A DNA stretch of 22,200 nt from JBBRWV01 sp038248985 (GCA_038248985.1 JBBRWV010000057.1:1-22200); one strand, 5' to 3'; positions 7,684-15,749 are shown, counted from the stretch's first letter. The notes: generated by a model not told the origin, from the sequence alone. A program made the numbers and translations.

Positions 7684-8766
7684 ATGGTAAAAAAGGCGAA
7701 AGTATCCGAAAAACGTTCGGCGGCACGTGACCGCGTCATCATCACCCTGCGCCAGCAAATCGCCGACGGCGGCCTGGCTCCCGGCACGCGGCTGCCCATC
7801 CGCTCCAGCCTGGAAAATCGTTTCAAGGTCAGCCATGTCACCATGCAGCGCGCCATCGACACGCTGATGCGCGACGGCTTCATCCAATCCCGCGGCAAAC
7901 TCGGAACCTTCGTCACCGAAAGCCCGCCGTTCCTTCATAACTACGCCTTGGCCTTTCCCTTTCATCCCGGCTCCACGCATTGGAATAAATTCTGGACCGC
8001 ACTAGCGCACGAAGCCGTCGTCCTGCAGCAGTCCGGCGATCTCAAAATACCGCTCTACTACAATGTGCTCGAAGGCGATCCTTCATCCGGTCATTACCAG
8101 GCGCTCGTCCGCGATATCCGTGAGCATCGCCTCGGCGGGATCATTTTTTCCTCCTCGCCGCACCTTCTGGAACACACGCCCCTGCTCGATCATCCCGGTA
8201 TTCCGCGCGTCGCCACCGCCGGCAACCCCCAACGCTTTCCCATGATGTGGACCGTGGGGCTGGACGCCAACTCGTTTGTTAATAAAGCGTTTGATTATCT
8301 GGCCGGCCGCGGGCGCAAGCGCATCGCGATTTTGTCCGTCCCCGGGCTGATGCCGCACGCCAATCTTCCGGATTATTTCGCCGCCTCCGCAGAAGCCCAC
8401 GGCCTGACGCTGCGGGAATGCTGGCGTCAATATGTGGCGCAATCGGCTCCCAAATCGTCGCAGAATATCATTCAGCTTTTGCTCGACGGCCCCGCGGGCA
8501 CCCGCCCCGACGCGGTGCTTATTGCCGACGACAACCTGCTGGAAAGCGCCACCGCGGGATTTCTCAAAGCGGGCGTACGCCTGGGTGAAGACATCGATGT
8601 GGTCGCCCACGCCAATTTTCCGATCGCCGGTTCGTCGGGCCTGCCCATCAAGATGCTCGGCTACGACGCCCGCGATGTGCTGGCCCGCTGTGTGGAAGCG
8701 ATTGACCGCCAGCGTGCCGGCGAGCGTGAACAACAACATCTCAAGGTGGAGGCCGTGTGGGGATAA
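7684..8766 (+). CDS. GntR-type HTH regulator with LacI/GalR-like sugar-sensing domain
   Basis: The 360-residue protein has an N-terminal GntR winged helix at about residues 14-80: RDRVIITLRQQIADGGLAPG, LPIRSSLENRFKVSHVTMQ, RAIDTLMRDGFIQSRGKLG, then TFVTE. The rest resembles the periplasmic-binding-protein-like effector domain of LacI/GalR proteins: LGGIIFSSSPHLLEH, VGLDANSFVNKAFDYLAGRG, KRIAILSVPG, and PDAVLIADDNLLESATAGFL. This AraR-like arrangement is known in sugar-responsive repressors. AGGAA at 7673-7677 lies six bases before the ATG. The protein probably binds a monosaccharide or oligosaccharide released by the neighbouring GH36 and GH38 enzymes and controls them. The repeated AAGTATACTA sites are plausible targets. 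Family assignment is strong; ligand and operator are inferred. Confidence 0.9.
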   Translation: MVKKAKVSEKRSAARDRVIITLRQQIADGGLAPGTRLPIRSSLENRFKVSHVTMQRAIDTLMRDGFIQSRGKLGTFVTESPPFLHNYALAFPFHPGSTHWNKFWTALAHEAVVLQQSGDLKIPLYYNVLEGDPSSGHYQALVRDIREHRLGGIIFSSSPHLLEHTPLLDHPGIPRVATAGNPQRFPMMWTVGLDANSFVNKAFDYLAGRGRKRIAILSVPGLMPHANLPDYFAASAEAHGLTLRECWRQYVAQSAPKSSQNIIQLLLDGPAGTRPDAVLIADDNLLESATAGFLKAGVRLGEDIDVVAHANFPIAGSSGLPIKMLGYDARDVLARCVEAIDRQRAGEREQQHLKVEAVWG

Positions 8767-8780
8767 GCCCGCCGGGCCGT

Positions 8781-8809
8781 TTACACTCACGGCGTTTCGC
8801 CAGTACAAT
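8781..8809 (+). promoter_or_regulatory. Candidate sigma-70 promoter of the PEGA lipoprotein gene (leaderless)
   Basis: TTACAC (8781-8786), a 17-base spacer and TACAAT (8804-8809) form a near-consensus promoter. The expected transcription start, seven bases after the -10, is the A of the ATG at 8816. No Shine-Dalgarno sequence precedes that ATG, so a leaderless mRNA is predicted. Confidence 0.6.
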
Positions 8810-8815
8810 CCTCGC

Positions 8816-9352
8816 ATGATCAAACCGCGCCATCTTCTCGCCCTGCTGTCTCTGCCCGTGTTCGCCTCGCTGACCGGTTGCATCGACCGCACCCTCACCA
8901 TCGCCAGCGAGCCCCCCGGCGCGCTGGTTTACATCAACGATGTCGAAGTCGGCCGCACCAGCAAGGAATACCCGCTCAAGGTCCCCTTCACGTGGTACGG
9001 GGAATACGACATACGCATGCGGCTCGAACGCAACGAAGGCACCGTCGATGCCCCCCTCATCAAACGCTATTACCTCCACACCAGCCGCAAGGCGAGCGCC
9101 CCCTGGCATCAGTGGCTCGGCGTCGACCTGGTGACGGAACTGTCGCCCCTAGAATTCAAAGATGAAAAGATCTGGGCGTTTGTGCTCCATCCGGTGGTTG
9201 ACCCGCCGGTCGAGGATCTCGTGACCCGCGCCAAGGATTTGAAGGCGCGGCTGGGCGAGGCGGAAGCCCTGCGCGATCCTAAGAGACAGCAAGCGGAAGA
9301 TCTGGCCCGTCCTTCCCCTGCCTCCACAACCCAACCTGCGGCCGCCCCCTAG
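8816..9352 (+). CDS. PEGA-domain lipoprotein
   Basis: The 178-residue product starts with a lipoprotein signal peptide: MIKPR, a hydrophobic stretch, and lipobox LTGC with Cys22 as the likely lipidated residue. A PEGA domain follows immediately (LTIASEPPGALVYINDVEVG, then RTSKEYPLKVPFTWYGEYDI), a small beta domain common in envelope proteins. The remainder is a polar region (VLHPVVDPPVEDLVTRAKDL) ending in a Pro/Ala/Thr-rich tail. Its role is unknown; it should sit on an envelope membrane facing the periplasm. It follows the regulator by 49 bases but has its own promoter-like sequence. A longer in-frame reading from 8432 overlaps the regulator gene and is not credible. Confidence 0.82.
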   Translation: MIKPRHLLALLSLPVFASLTGCIDRTLTIASEPPGALVYINDVEVGRTSKEYPLKVPFTWYGEYDIRMRLERNEGTVDAPLIKRYYLHTSRKASAPWHQWLGVDLVTELSPLEFKDEKIWAFVLHPVVDPPVEDLVTRAKDLKARLGEAEALRDPKRQQAEDLARPSPASTTQPAAAP

Positions 9353-9648
9353 CCGACCCAATAGGTACCTGATAAGTTCGTGGTGCGGTCGATATTTCCC
9401 ATAAAATGGCGATTTTTGAGCCGCCAGGCCACTCCGCCGCTGCACCGGACGGTAGTTTCACCCTCCCGGTTACACTCTCCTGCCTTCGACGCTAAAATGT
9501 GAGCGTTCTCACCCCTGGGGGCGTTGCGAATTCTGCATAAGCGATGAGGCAAGCCCAGCACCCGGATGACCGATAACCGTTGCATACGCGATGCCCTCGG
9601 CATGCCGCGTTTTTGTCCTCTGGAGCGCCCTTCACCGGGCGACACTTG
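9353..9648 (+). promoter_or_regulatory. Upstream region of the 7TM-HD gene with candidate promoter
   Basis: This gap of about 300 bases has no convincing gene. TTACAC (9470-9475), a 17-base spacer and TAAAAT (9493-9498) give a good promoter with the same -35 as the lipoprotein promoter. GTGAG-cgtt-CTCAC (9499-9512) overlaps the predicted transcription start and could be an operator or small hairpin. The predicted 5' leader is about 140 bases. Confidence 0.5.
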
Positions 9649-11955
9649 ATGTGGTTTCGCAAAACCAGCGCCCGACGTGAAGCCATTCGTGCCGACGTTG
9701 CGGAAGTCGAGAGCCTCGAACGCACGCCGCGCCGCAAATACGCGCCGGTCATTTTGATCACGTTTGTCTTTTTCCTTCTGGCGACCGCCATTCAGCTTTG
9801 GCCCGGCACCGAGATTCCCTACGGGATCGGGGACGTTGCCCCCATGGATCTGCGCTCGCCCATTTCCTTTACCGTCTTCAATGTCGAAGCCGCTGAACGC
9901 CTGCGCGAAGCACGCAAGGCCACCAGCCCCGCGGTGCTGGTCGCCAACGAGGCGGCCTTTGAACGCATCTACGCGCAGCTTTCGAGTCTGCGCACCAATC
10001 TGCGCGACGTGCATTCCGTGGATCAGATTCCCCCGCCCGTGCTCGAACTTTTCCCCGGCTTGAATGCCGCGACCTTGGCCGATCTGCAAAGCTACACCGA
10101 TACCGCCTACCACAATGCCGTCCGCACGTTCATCACCGACACGCTTTTGCGCAATCCGTTTGTAACGCCCGAAGAGTGGGAATATTTGCGCACTCGACCG
10201 GCGTATGACGTCAAGATCCTGCGTTTTACGGATCTCAAAGATGCCGTTGCCGAGTTGCCGCGCGGGCAGGTAATCAAACTCGGCGCGACGGATTCCGCCA
10301 GCATTGCCGAAGTGAAGCATGATGTGGCCTCCATCTTTTCGCTGCGCCTGGCGGATCTTTTCACCACTTACCTGTTGAAGCAATCCGAGCCGACGTTCTC
10401 GCTGAACAGCAAACTGACCGAGTTGCTCGCCCAGGAACGCGCTGAAGGTGTGCAAGCCCCCGGCAAACCCATCATGGAAAATGACGTCATCGTCCGGCGC
10501 GGCACCATCATTGACGAGTACCAGCATAAACTTCTGCGCGAAGCCCAGGCCGCGTCGGAACGGCAACTGAAGATCCTTCATCCCTGGTCCCCCCTGCTTT
10601 CACTGCTGGGCCAGGCGCTCGTCGTCGCCATCCTCACCATCGCCGGATCGCTGTATGTCACGCGTATGAAAAGCGTGGTCACCTCCGTCCGGCAGGGCTG
10701 GGCGCTCGCCTGCCTCATGCTGCTGACGCTCTTCATCGCCCGTGGTTCAGTGGCGCTGCTTCCCCGTTCCGTGTTTGTCCTCGGCGTCGCGCCCACGCTC
10801 CTCACCGCCATCATTCTCGTCATCGCCTTCAGCCAGCGCACCTCTCTGGCGCTGGCCGGACTGCACGCTTTGCTCGTCACTTTCACGCTGGGCCAAGGTG
10901 TGGAATTCTTTCTGATCACGCTCACCGGCGTCACGGTCTTTTGCTTTATGCTGACCGAAATCCGCACCCGCGGCCGGCTCATCGAAGTCGGCGTCTTCGC
11001 CAGCGGCGCCATGTTCTCCATCACTTGGGCCCTGGGCCTCGCCCACCTCGTCGGCTCCATCTGGAACCCCTGGGTTGTCCCCACCGATCTGCACGCCATC
11101 GGCAGCAACTCCCTCTGGGCCGCCGCTTCCGGCGTCCTGGTCGCCATGTTCGCCCTGGCCATCCTGCCGCTGGTGGAAAGCATTTTCAAGATCACCACCG
11201 CCATGACGCTGCTAGAACTTTGCGACGCCAGCAAGCCGCTGCTTCGCCGCTTGTCGCAGGAAGCCCCCGGCACGTTCAATCACTCACTGATTGTCGGCGT
11301 CATGGCCGAAGCCGCGGGCAACGCCGTCGGCGCCAATGGCTTGCTGTGCCGCGTCGGCGCTTACTATCACGATGTCGGCAAACTCTCCAAGCCGCTCTAT
11401 TTCATTGAAAACCAGACCGCCGGCGGCCCCAACCGCCACGAAAAACTTTCCCCCGCCATGAGCCTCCTCATTATTGTTGGACACGTCAAGGACGGCATTG
11501 AACTGGCCCGCGAATACGGCCTGCCCGCCGACATCCAGCAATTCATCGCCCAGCACCACGGCACCACGCTCGTCGAATTTTTCTACCACGCCGCGCGGCG
11601 CAAACAGGAGCAGGACCCCGCGGATTCGCCGGCCATTTCCGATACGGAGTTCCGCTACCCCGGCCCTAAGCCGCTCTCACGTGAAACCGCGATCCTCATG
11701 ATTTGCGATGGCGCCGAAAGCATGGTTCGCTCCATCGACGAGCCCGCCCCCGGCCGCGTCGAAGCCGCCGTTCACAGCCTCATCATGAAGCGTCTGATGG
11801 ACGGTCAATTCAGCGAGTGCGCCCTGACGCTGCGGGATTTGTCGATCATTGAAGAGACGCTGGTACGCACCCTGGCCGGCATACATCATGGCCGCGTGGC
11901 GTATCCCAGTGCGGATGCGGAGCCGACGCCGTCGACGGTGGCGAAACTGGCATAA
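9649..11955 (+). CDS. pgpH: 7TM-HD family phosphodiesterase, PgpH/YqfF type (likely cyclic-di-AMP hydrolase)
   Basis: Read from the ATG at 9649 the protein has 768 residues. It has one N-terminal membrane segment (about 33-48), an extracytoplasmic domain of about 260 residues (7TMR-HDED type), a multi-helix membrane region (about 315-520) and a C-terminal HD domain. Likely metal ligands are His545 (FNHSLIVG), His574-Asp575 (YYHDVGK), His612 (IVGHVKDG), His636-His637 (AQHHGTT) and Asp687 (ICDGAES), spaced much as in Listeria PgpH. Characterised members hydrolyse cyclic-di-AMP, which controls osmolyte and potassium homeostasis; that reaction is inferred here. The 5' end is uncertain: an in-frame ATG also exists at 9580 and neither has a good ribosome-binding site; TGGAG at 9620-9624 is far from 9649. 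The gene precedes ybeY and the CBS membrane gene, a neighbourhood resembling the phoH-yqfF-ybeY cluster of many bacteria. Confidence 0.88.
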   Translation: MWFRKTSARREAIRADVAEVESLERTPRRKYAPVILITFVFFLLATAIQLWPGTEIPYGIGDVAPMDLRSPISFTVFNVEAAERLREARKATSPAVLVANEAAFERIYAQLSSLRTNLRDVHSVDQIPPPVLELFPGLNAATLADLQSYTDTAYHNAVRTFITDTLLRNPFVTPEEWEYLRTRPAYDVKILRFTDLKDAVAELPRGQVIKLGATDSASIAEVKHDVASIFSLRLADLFTTYLLKQSEPTFSLNSKLTELLAQERAEGVQAPGKPIMENDVIVRRGTIIDEYQHKLLREAQAASERQLKILHPWSPLLSLLGQALVVAILTIAGSLYVTRMKSVVTSVRQGWALACLMLLTLFIARGSVALLPRSVFVLGVAPTLLTAIILVIAFSQRTSLALAGLHALLVTFTLGQGVEFFLITLTGVTVFCFMLTEIRTRGRLIEVGVFASGAMFSITWALGLAHLVGSIWNPWVVPTDLHAIGSNSLWAAASGVLVAMFALAILPLVESIFKITTAMTLLELCDASKPLLRRLSQEAPGTFNHSLIVGVMAEAAGNAVGANGLLCRVGAYYHDVGKLSKPLYFIENQTAGGPNRHEKLSPAMSLLIIVGHVKDGIELAREYGLPADIQQFIAQHHGTTLVEFFYHAARRKQEQDPADSPAISDTEFRYPGPKPLSRETAILMICDGAESMVRSIDEPAPGRVEAAVHSLIMKRLMDGQFSECALTLRDLSIIEETLVRTLAGIHHGRVAYPSADAEPTPSTVAKLA

Positions 11956-12021
11956 TCAACTTGGGACATACCGACGTAAATGGGGCACACGGTCAAAATC
12001 CGCATCATTTGGCTTCAAGTT

Positions 12022-12234
12022 TCATTTCGTTTCGCGCCGCCCCAATTCCGGTGATTCGGCAATTTCCCGCAACCCCTCTGCGGGGCCGGTCCAGGCGATG
12101 CTGCCGAAACTCTGGCTCAGTTTTCCGTCTCCGGTCTCCACCGAAAGCGTGACCCGCTCATGTCCCTTAAGCATCACCGGCTGTATCGGCTTGAAACCCC
12201 CCCCTTCGTATACCGCTTCAATATGCAACGTCAT
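12022..12234 (-). CDS. Solitary DUF104 / AF2212-like antitoxin
   Basis: The 70-residue product opens with MTLHIEAVYEGGGFKPIQPV followed by MLKGHERVTLSVE, which fits the DUF104 (AF2212-like) antitoxin pattern of IEAVYEnGvFKPLepv plus a short acidic strand. In known pairs such proteins accompany a PIN-domain VapC-type RNase. No PIN gene lies on either side: the stop is 67 bases from the convergent 7TM-HD gene, and ybeY begins 91 bases away on the other strand. GGAG precedes the ATG at about eight bases. The AT-rich upstream gap contains the dyad TTCA-N7-TGAA (12269-12283), a possible autoregulatory site. It may be an orphan antitoxin, a relic, or a partner for a toxin encoded elsewhere. Confidence 0.75.
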   Translation of the reverse strand: MTLHIEAVYEGGGFKPIQPVMLKGHERVTLSVETGDGKLSQSFGSIAWTGPAEGLREIAESPELGRRETK

Positions 12235-12324
12235 GGTTCAGCTCCGCACGAGTACATTATTTCAACTGTTCAATTATACTGAATTATCGGGTAAACGAAG
12301 CATCTATATTTGTAACTGCGATTT
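12235..12324. promoter_or_regulatory. AT-rich divergent promoter region (DUF104 gene / ybeY)
   Basis: This short AT-rich gap holds a perfect TATAAT on the minus strand (complement of 12273-12278), TATACT on the plus strand (12275-12280), and the dyad TTCAATTATACTGAA at 12269-12283 spanning both. No matching -35 boxes sit at ideal spacing. Overlapping divergent promoters under one operator are plausible. Confidence 0.4.
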
Positions 12325-12858
12325 ATGCTCAAACTCCAGATCACTCACGCCACGGTGAGCAACACTCCCCTTCCCGCGCTGCGCCGGCAATTGTTTCAGG
12401 CGGCGAGGGTGCTGGCCCACACTTCCGGCGCCTGGTCCATCACCCTCATCCGTGATCCCGCCATGAAGTCCCTTCATCGCCGCACCATGAACGATCCTTC
12501 CACCACCGATGTCCTCACTTTCGACCTGCGCGACAATCCCGCCCATCCGCTCGATCTCGACACGGTCATCTGCGTCGATGTCGCCCAGCGCCGGGCGAAG
12601 GAACTTGGCCACCCGCTCGGTCATGAAATTCTGCTCTATGCCCTTCACAGCCTCCTGCACGTTTGCGGCTACAATGACCTCACCTCCCCACAGGCTGCTG
12701 CCATGCACGCCCGGGAAGACGAAATTCTCACGGCATTGGGCGTCGGCGCGGTGTACGCGCCCGCAAAACGAAGCCCGAAGCTGCTGGAGAAAAGAAGGAA
12801 GCCCACGAAACGCTCAATCCCCCGGCACACCCCAACCACCCGCAAGAGGTCTCTTTGA
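12325..12858 (+). CDS. ybeY: Endoribonuclease YbeY (16S rRNA maturation)
   Basis: The 177-residue product fits YbeY, a metal-dependent single-strand RNase involved in 16S rRNA 3'-end processing and ribosome quality control. Diagnostic parts are RTMNDPSTTDVLTFDL, ICVDVAQRRAKELGHPLGHE, and the metal site LHSLLHVCGYND with His108 and His112. The third ligand, His in the classic HGxLHLxGYDH motif, is Asp118 here; Asp can bind metal and I believe such variants occur in related phyla. After residue 140 comes an unusual Arg/Lys-rich tail of about 35 residues, possibly binding RNA. No clear ribosome-binding site precedes the ATG. The stop overlaps the next gene's TTG start by four bases. Confidence 0.9.
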   Translation: MLKLQITHATVSNTPLPALRRQLFQAARVLAHTSGAWSITLIRDPAMKSLHRRTMNDPSTTDVLTFDLRDNPAHPLDLDTVICVDVAQRRAKELGHPLGHEILLYALHSLLHVCGYNDLTSPQAAAMHAREDEILTALGVGAVYAPAKRSPKLLEKRRKPTKRSIPRHTPTTRKRSL

Positions 12859-14216
12859 ACCCCACCCTCCTCATCTGGATCGCCCTCGTCGCGCTGCTCG
12901 CGTCGCTCATCTTTTCGGTGCTTTCCTACGCCCTGCGCAAGCTCAGCCGCGTCCAACTCGATGAGCAACTCGTGCGTTACAACCGCGCTCACGCCCTCGA
13001 CGCGATTCTCGCCGCACAGTATGACCTGGCCCTTTCCTCCGCCACGTTCCGCCTCGTCGCCAACGCTGCCGTCATCATCGCCCTGGCCATGTATTTCCAG
13101 ATCAAGTTCGCCGATTCTCCGCACCCGTTCAAAGTCTTCGGCCTGACGCTCCTGCTTGCCGTGCCCGCGCTGCTCATCGCGTCGGTCGCCATCCCGCAGG
13201 CCTGGGCCAAGTACGCCGGCGAAAATTTCATCGCCTTCTGCTGGCCCATGCTCCGCGTCGCCCTCTGGCTTACCTGGCCCGTCGTCCGCGTCCTCAACGT
13301 TTTTGATGAACTCGTCAAACGTCTCGCCGGCGTCACCCTCACCGAAGACGCCGACACCGACGCCGAAAAGGCCGAGCAGGAGCTTCTGCACGTCGTCGCT
13401 GAAGGTACCGCTGAAGGCACCGTCGATGAAGAGCAACGCAAAATGATTGAAGGCATCATCAGCTTTCGCGATCTGCAGGTCGGGCAGATCATGACCCCCC
13501 GCACCGAAATCATCGCCGTCGACGTTCGCGCGTCCCTCGGCGAAGTCCGCGAACGCATCATCAAAGACGGCCTCTCCCGCATCCCCGTCTACGAAAACTC
13601 CCTCGACAACGTCATCGGCATCCTCTACGCCAAAGACCTCCTTGCCATGCTCGGCACCCTTACCCCCTCGCCCACCGATAACCTCGGCAACTGGCAACTC
13701 ACCGCCCCCACGCTTGATCTCCGCTCCATCGTCCGCCCCGCACTTTTCGTCCCCAAAACCAAACCTCTCCGCGACCTCCTCCGCGAATTCAAACTTCAGC
13801 ACGTTCACATGGCCGTCGTCCTCGACGAATACGGCGGCACCAACGGCCTCGTCACCTCCGAAGACATCATCGAAGAAATCGTCGGCGACATCGCCGATGA
13901 ATACGAACGCCCCGCGCCCGACGGCATCAAACGCGTCAGCGAACTCGCCGTCGAAGTCGACGCCCGCACCAATATCACGGATCTCAACCGCACCCTCGAC
14001 CTCGCCCTGCCCGAAGAAGGCGACTACCAGACGGTAGGGGGGTTCGTTCTGGCGACGCTCGGTCTGATTCCTATCAAAGGCACCACGCTCACGCACGAGG
14101 GCCTCACCTTCACCGTGCTGGAAGCCGACCCCCGCCGCATCAAGAAACTCCGCCTCGATCTGCCCGAACCCAATCAACCCATCGAAGAAAACTCCCAGCC
14201 CGCTCACGCCGCGTGA
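12855..14216 (+). CDS. CorC/HlyC (CNNM-like) membrane protein with CBS pair
   Basis: This 453-residue protein has an N-terminal DUF21/CNNM membrane region with hydrophobic segments at about 5-25, 68-85 and 94-115. A CBS pair follows: QIMTPRTEIIAVDVRASLGE through RIPVYENSLDNVIGILYAKD near residues 210-265, and FVPKTKPLRDLLREFKLQ with HMAVVLDEYGGTNGLVTSED near 295-345. A CorC/HlyC C-terminal domain occupies about 365-445 (EGDYQTVGGFVLATLGLIP). Family members are linked to magnesium and cobalt efflux or homeostasis; the ion here is unknown. Translation likely starts at TTG 12855 inside the ybeY stop (TTGA overlap), with AGAGG at 12845-12849 five bases upstream, indicating coupling to ybeY. It converges on gdhA. 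Confidence 0.88.
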   Translation: MNPTLLIWIALVALLASLIFSVLSYALRKLSRVQLDEQLVRYNRAHALDAILAAQYDLALSSATFRLVANAAVIIALAMYFQIKFADSPHPFKVFGLTLLLAVPALLIASVAIPQAWAKYAGENFIAFCWPMLRVALWLTWPVVRVLNVFDELVKRLAGVTLTEDADTDAEKAEQELLHVVAEGTAEGTVDEEQRKMIEGIISFRDLQVGQIMTPRTEIIAVDVRASLGEVRERIIKDGLSRIPVYENSLDNVIGILYAKDLLAMLGTLTPSPTDNLGNWQLTAPTLDLRSIVRPALFVPKTKPLRDLLREFKLQHVHMAVVLDEYGGTNGLVTSEDIIEEIVGDIADEYERPAPDGIKRVSELAVEVDARTNITDLNRTLDLALPEEGDYQTVGGFVLATLGLIPIKGTTLTHEGLTFTVLEADPRRIKKLRLDLPEPNQPIEENSQPAHAA

Positions 14217-14256
14217 AGTCTCCCCGCGGCACCCCCGCCCATTCCGCCGAGGCCCT

Positions 14257-15582
14257 TCACGGAAAAATCCCCCGCTGCACATACGCCTTCACCAGGTGAT
14301 CGATCGCCGTCACATACGCCGCCGTTTTCATATCCACGCCGAACTGCTGCGCCGCCAGCCGCACCCGCCGCGCCGCGTTCACGATCGTCTTTTTCAAATC
14401 CGCATCCACCCGGTCCAACTCCCACCGTACCCCCGCCTTGTTCTGCACCCACTCCAGGTAACTCACCGTCACCCCGCCCGCGTTACACAAAATCGCCGGC
14501 AAAATCGCGATGTTCCGATATGTCAAAATCGCGTCCGCCTCCGGCGTGCATGGACCGTTCCCGCCCTCCGCCACCACCCGGCAATTCAACCACCCCGCCA
14601 CTTCCTTATCCACCATCCGCTCTATCGCCGCGGGTATAAACACCTCCACCGGCGTCTTGTAAAACGTCTCCCGATCCACCTCCTCGATCTCCGCCTGCAT
14701 GTACCCCTTGATCGATCCATGCTTGGCCACATGCACCGCCAGACCCTGCGCGCTGATCGCCGCCTCACCCGTCGCCGTCCGAATCCCGCCCGTGTGATCC
14801 ATCACACCCACCAGCCGCGCCCCCAAACCCTCCAAAATCACCGCCGTGTTCGATCCCACATTCCCATACCCCAGCACGCTGAACCGCATCCCCTCTATCG
14901 CCACCATAAACTCCGGCAGCAACTCCTGCAGCACGTACACGATCCCCTGCCCCGTCGCCTTTTCCCGCCCCTCGCTGCCCCCGCACGCCAGGCTCTTACC
15001 CGTCACCACGTGCCGCAAATTCTGCCGCCCCGGTCCCTCATGCGTGTTCAAATACGTGTCCATCATCCAATCCATGATCTGCGCGTTGGACCCCACATCC
15101 GGCGCGGGAATATCAAATTCCGGCCCGATCGTATCCCCCAGCGCCGCCGTAAACCGCCGCGTCAGCCGCATCAATTCCGTCGCCGACAAACTCCGCGGAT
15201 CCACCCGTATCCCGCCCTTCGCCCCGCCGAACGGCAAACGCATCACCGCGCATTTCATCGTCATCCACAGCGCCAGCGCCTTGCCATCATCCAGCGACAT
15301 CTCCGGGTGATACCGCACGCCCCCCTTGAACGGCCCCAGAATATTCGAATGCTGAATCCGGTACCCCTTGAACACCTTGTAATGCCCATCATCCATCCGC
15401 ACCGGAAAATTAACGATCAATTCCGTCTTCGGCTGCCCCAGAATCGCCCGCACATACTCCGGTGCCTGCAGCACCGCGCACGCCCGATCCACCGCCTCCA
15501 CCCCCATCGCAAACAGCGAATGCTGATCCTTGGGCCCGATCCCTTCCGCGTGCGGCATCTCCGACGGCGTCGTTACGATCAT
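14257..15582 (-). CDS. gdhA: Glutamate dehydrogenase (Glu/Leu/Phe/Val dehydrogenase family)
   Basis: Starting at ATG 15582 the protein has 441 residues, normal for hexameric glutamate dehydrogenase, which interconverts glutamate with 2-oxoglutarate and ammonia in the cytoplasm. The substrate domain has GPFKGGVRYHPEMSLDD and RLPFGGAKGGIRVDP with catalytic Lys122. The nucleotide domain has VLGYGNVGSNTAVILEGLGA with the GxGxxG-type fingerprint. Later blocks include VVAEGGNGPCTPEAD, ILPAILCNAGGVTVSYLEWV and QNKAGVRWELDRV, all typical of the family. GGGAG (complement of 15590-15594) is seven bases from this ATG but only one from the alternative ATG at 15588, so 15582 is preferred; the open frame back to 15729 gives an implausible extension. 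Coenzyme preference is not certain. A tRNA-Ile gene lies upstream on the same strand. Confidence 0.92.
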   Translation of the reverse strand: MIVTTPSEMPHAEGIGPKDQHSLFAMGVEAVDRACAVLQAPEYVRAILGQPKTELIVNFPVRMDDGHYKVFKGYRIQHSNILGPFKGGVRYHPEMSLDDGKALALWMTMKCAVMRLPFGGAKGGIRVDPRSLSATELMRLTRRFTAALGDTIGPEFDIPAPDVGSNAQIMDWMMDTYLNTHEGPGRQNLRHVVTGKSLACGGSEGREKATGQGIVYVLQELLPEFMVAIEGMRFSVLGYGNVGSNTAVILEGLGARLVGVMDHTGGIRTATGEAAISAQGLAVHVAKHGSIKGYMQAEIEEVDRETFYKTPVEVFIPAAIERMVDKEVAGWLNCRVVAEGGNGPCTPEADAILTYRNIAILPAILCNAGGVTVSYLEWVQNKAGVRWELDRVDADLKKTIVNAARRVRLAAQQFGVDMKTAAYVTAIDHLVKAYVQRGIFP

Positions 15583-15749
15583 GTCCATTCTCCCATCTAC
15601 CAACACCCGCGATTTATATCGCGTTCGCGTCACATTGTACCGACCCGCACCCCTTCCACCGCGCCCAATCCACCCTCGGCAAAAATACAAAAACCCGCCA
15701 CCCGGCAGGTCCATTTCCCTCCCCCTCAATCCATACTCAAAAATTTCAC

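Noticed and set aside
12669..14282. 537-codon minus-strand open frame
   Set aside because: It is antisense to ybeY and the CBS protein gene, with Gly/Asp/Glu low-complexity sequence. The plus frames contain YbeY and CBS/CorC motifs.
15583..15729. 49-residue N-terminal extension of glutamate dehydrogenase
   Set aside because: The extension is Arg/Gly-rich and unlike the family. GGGAG is correctly spaced for ATG 15582.
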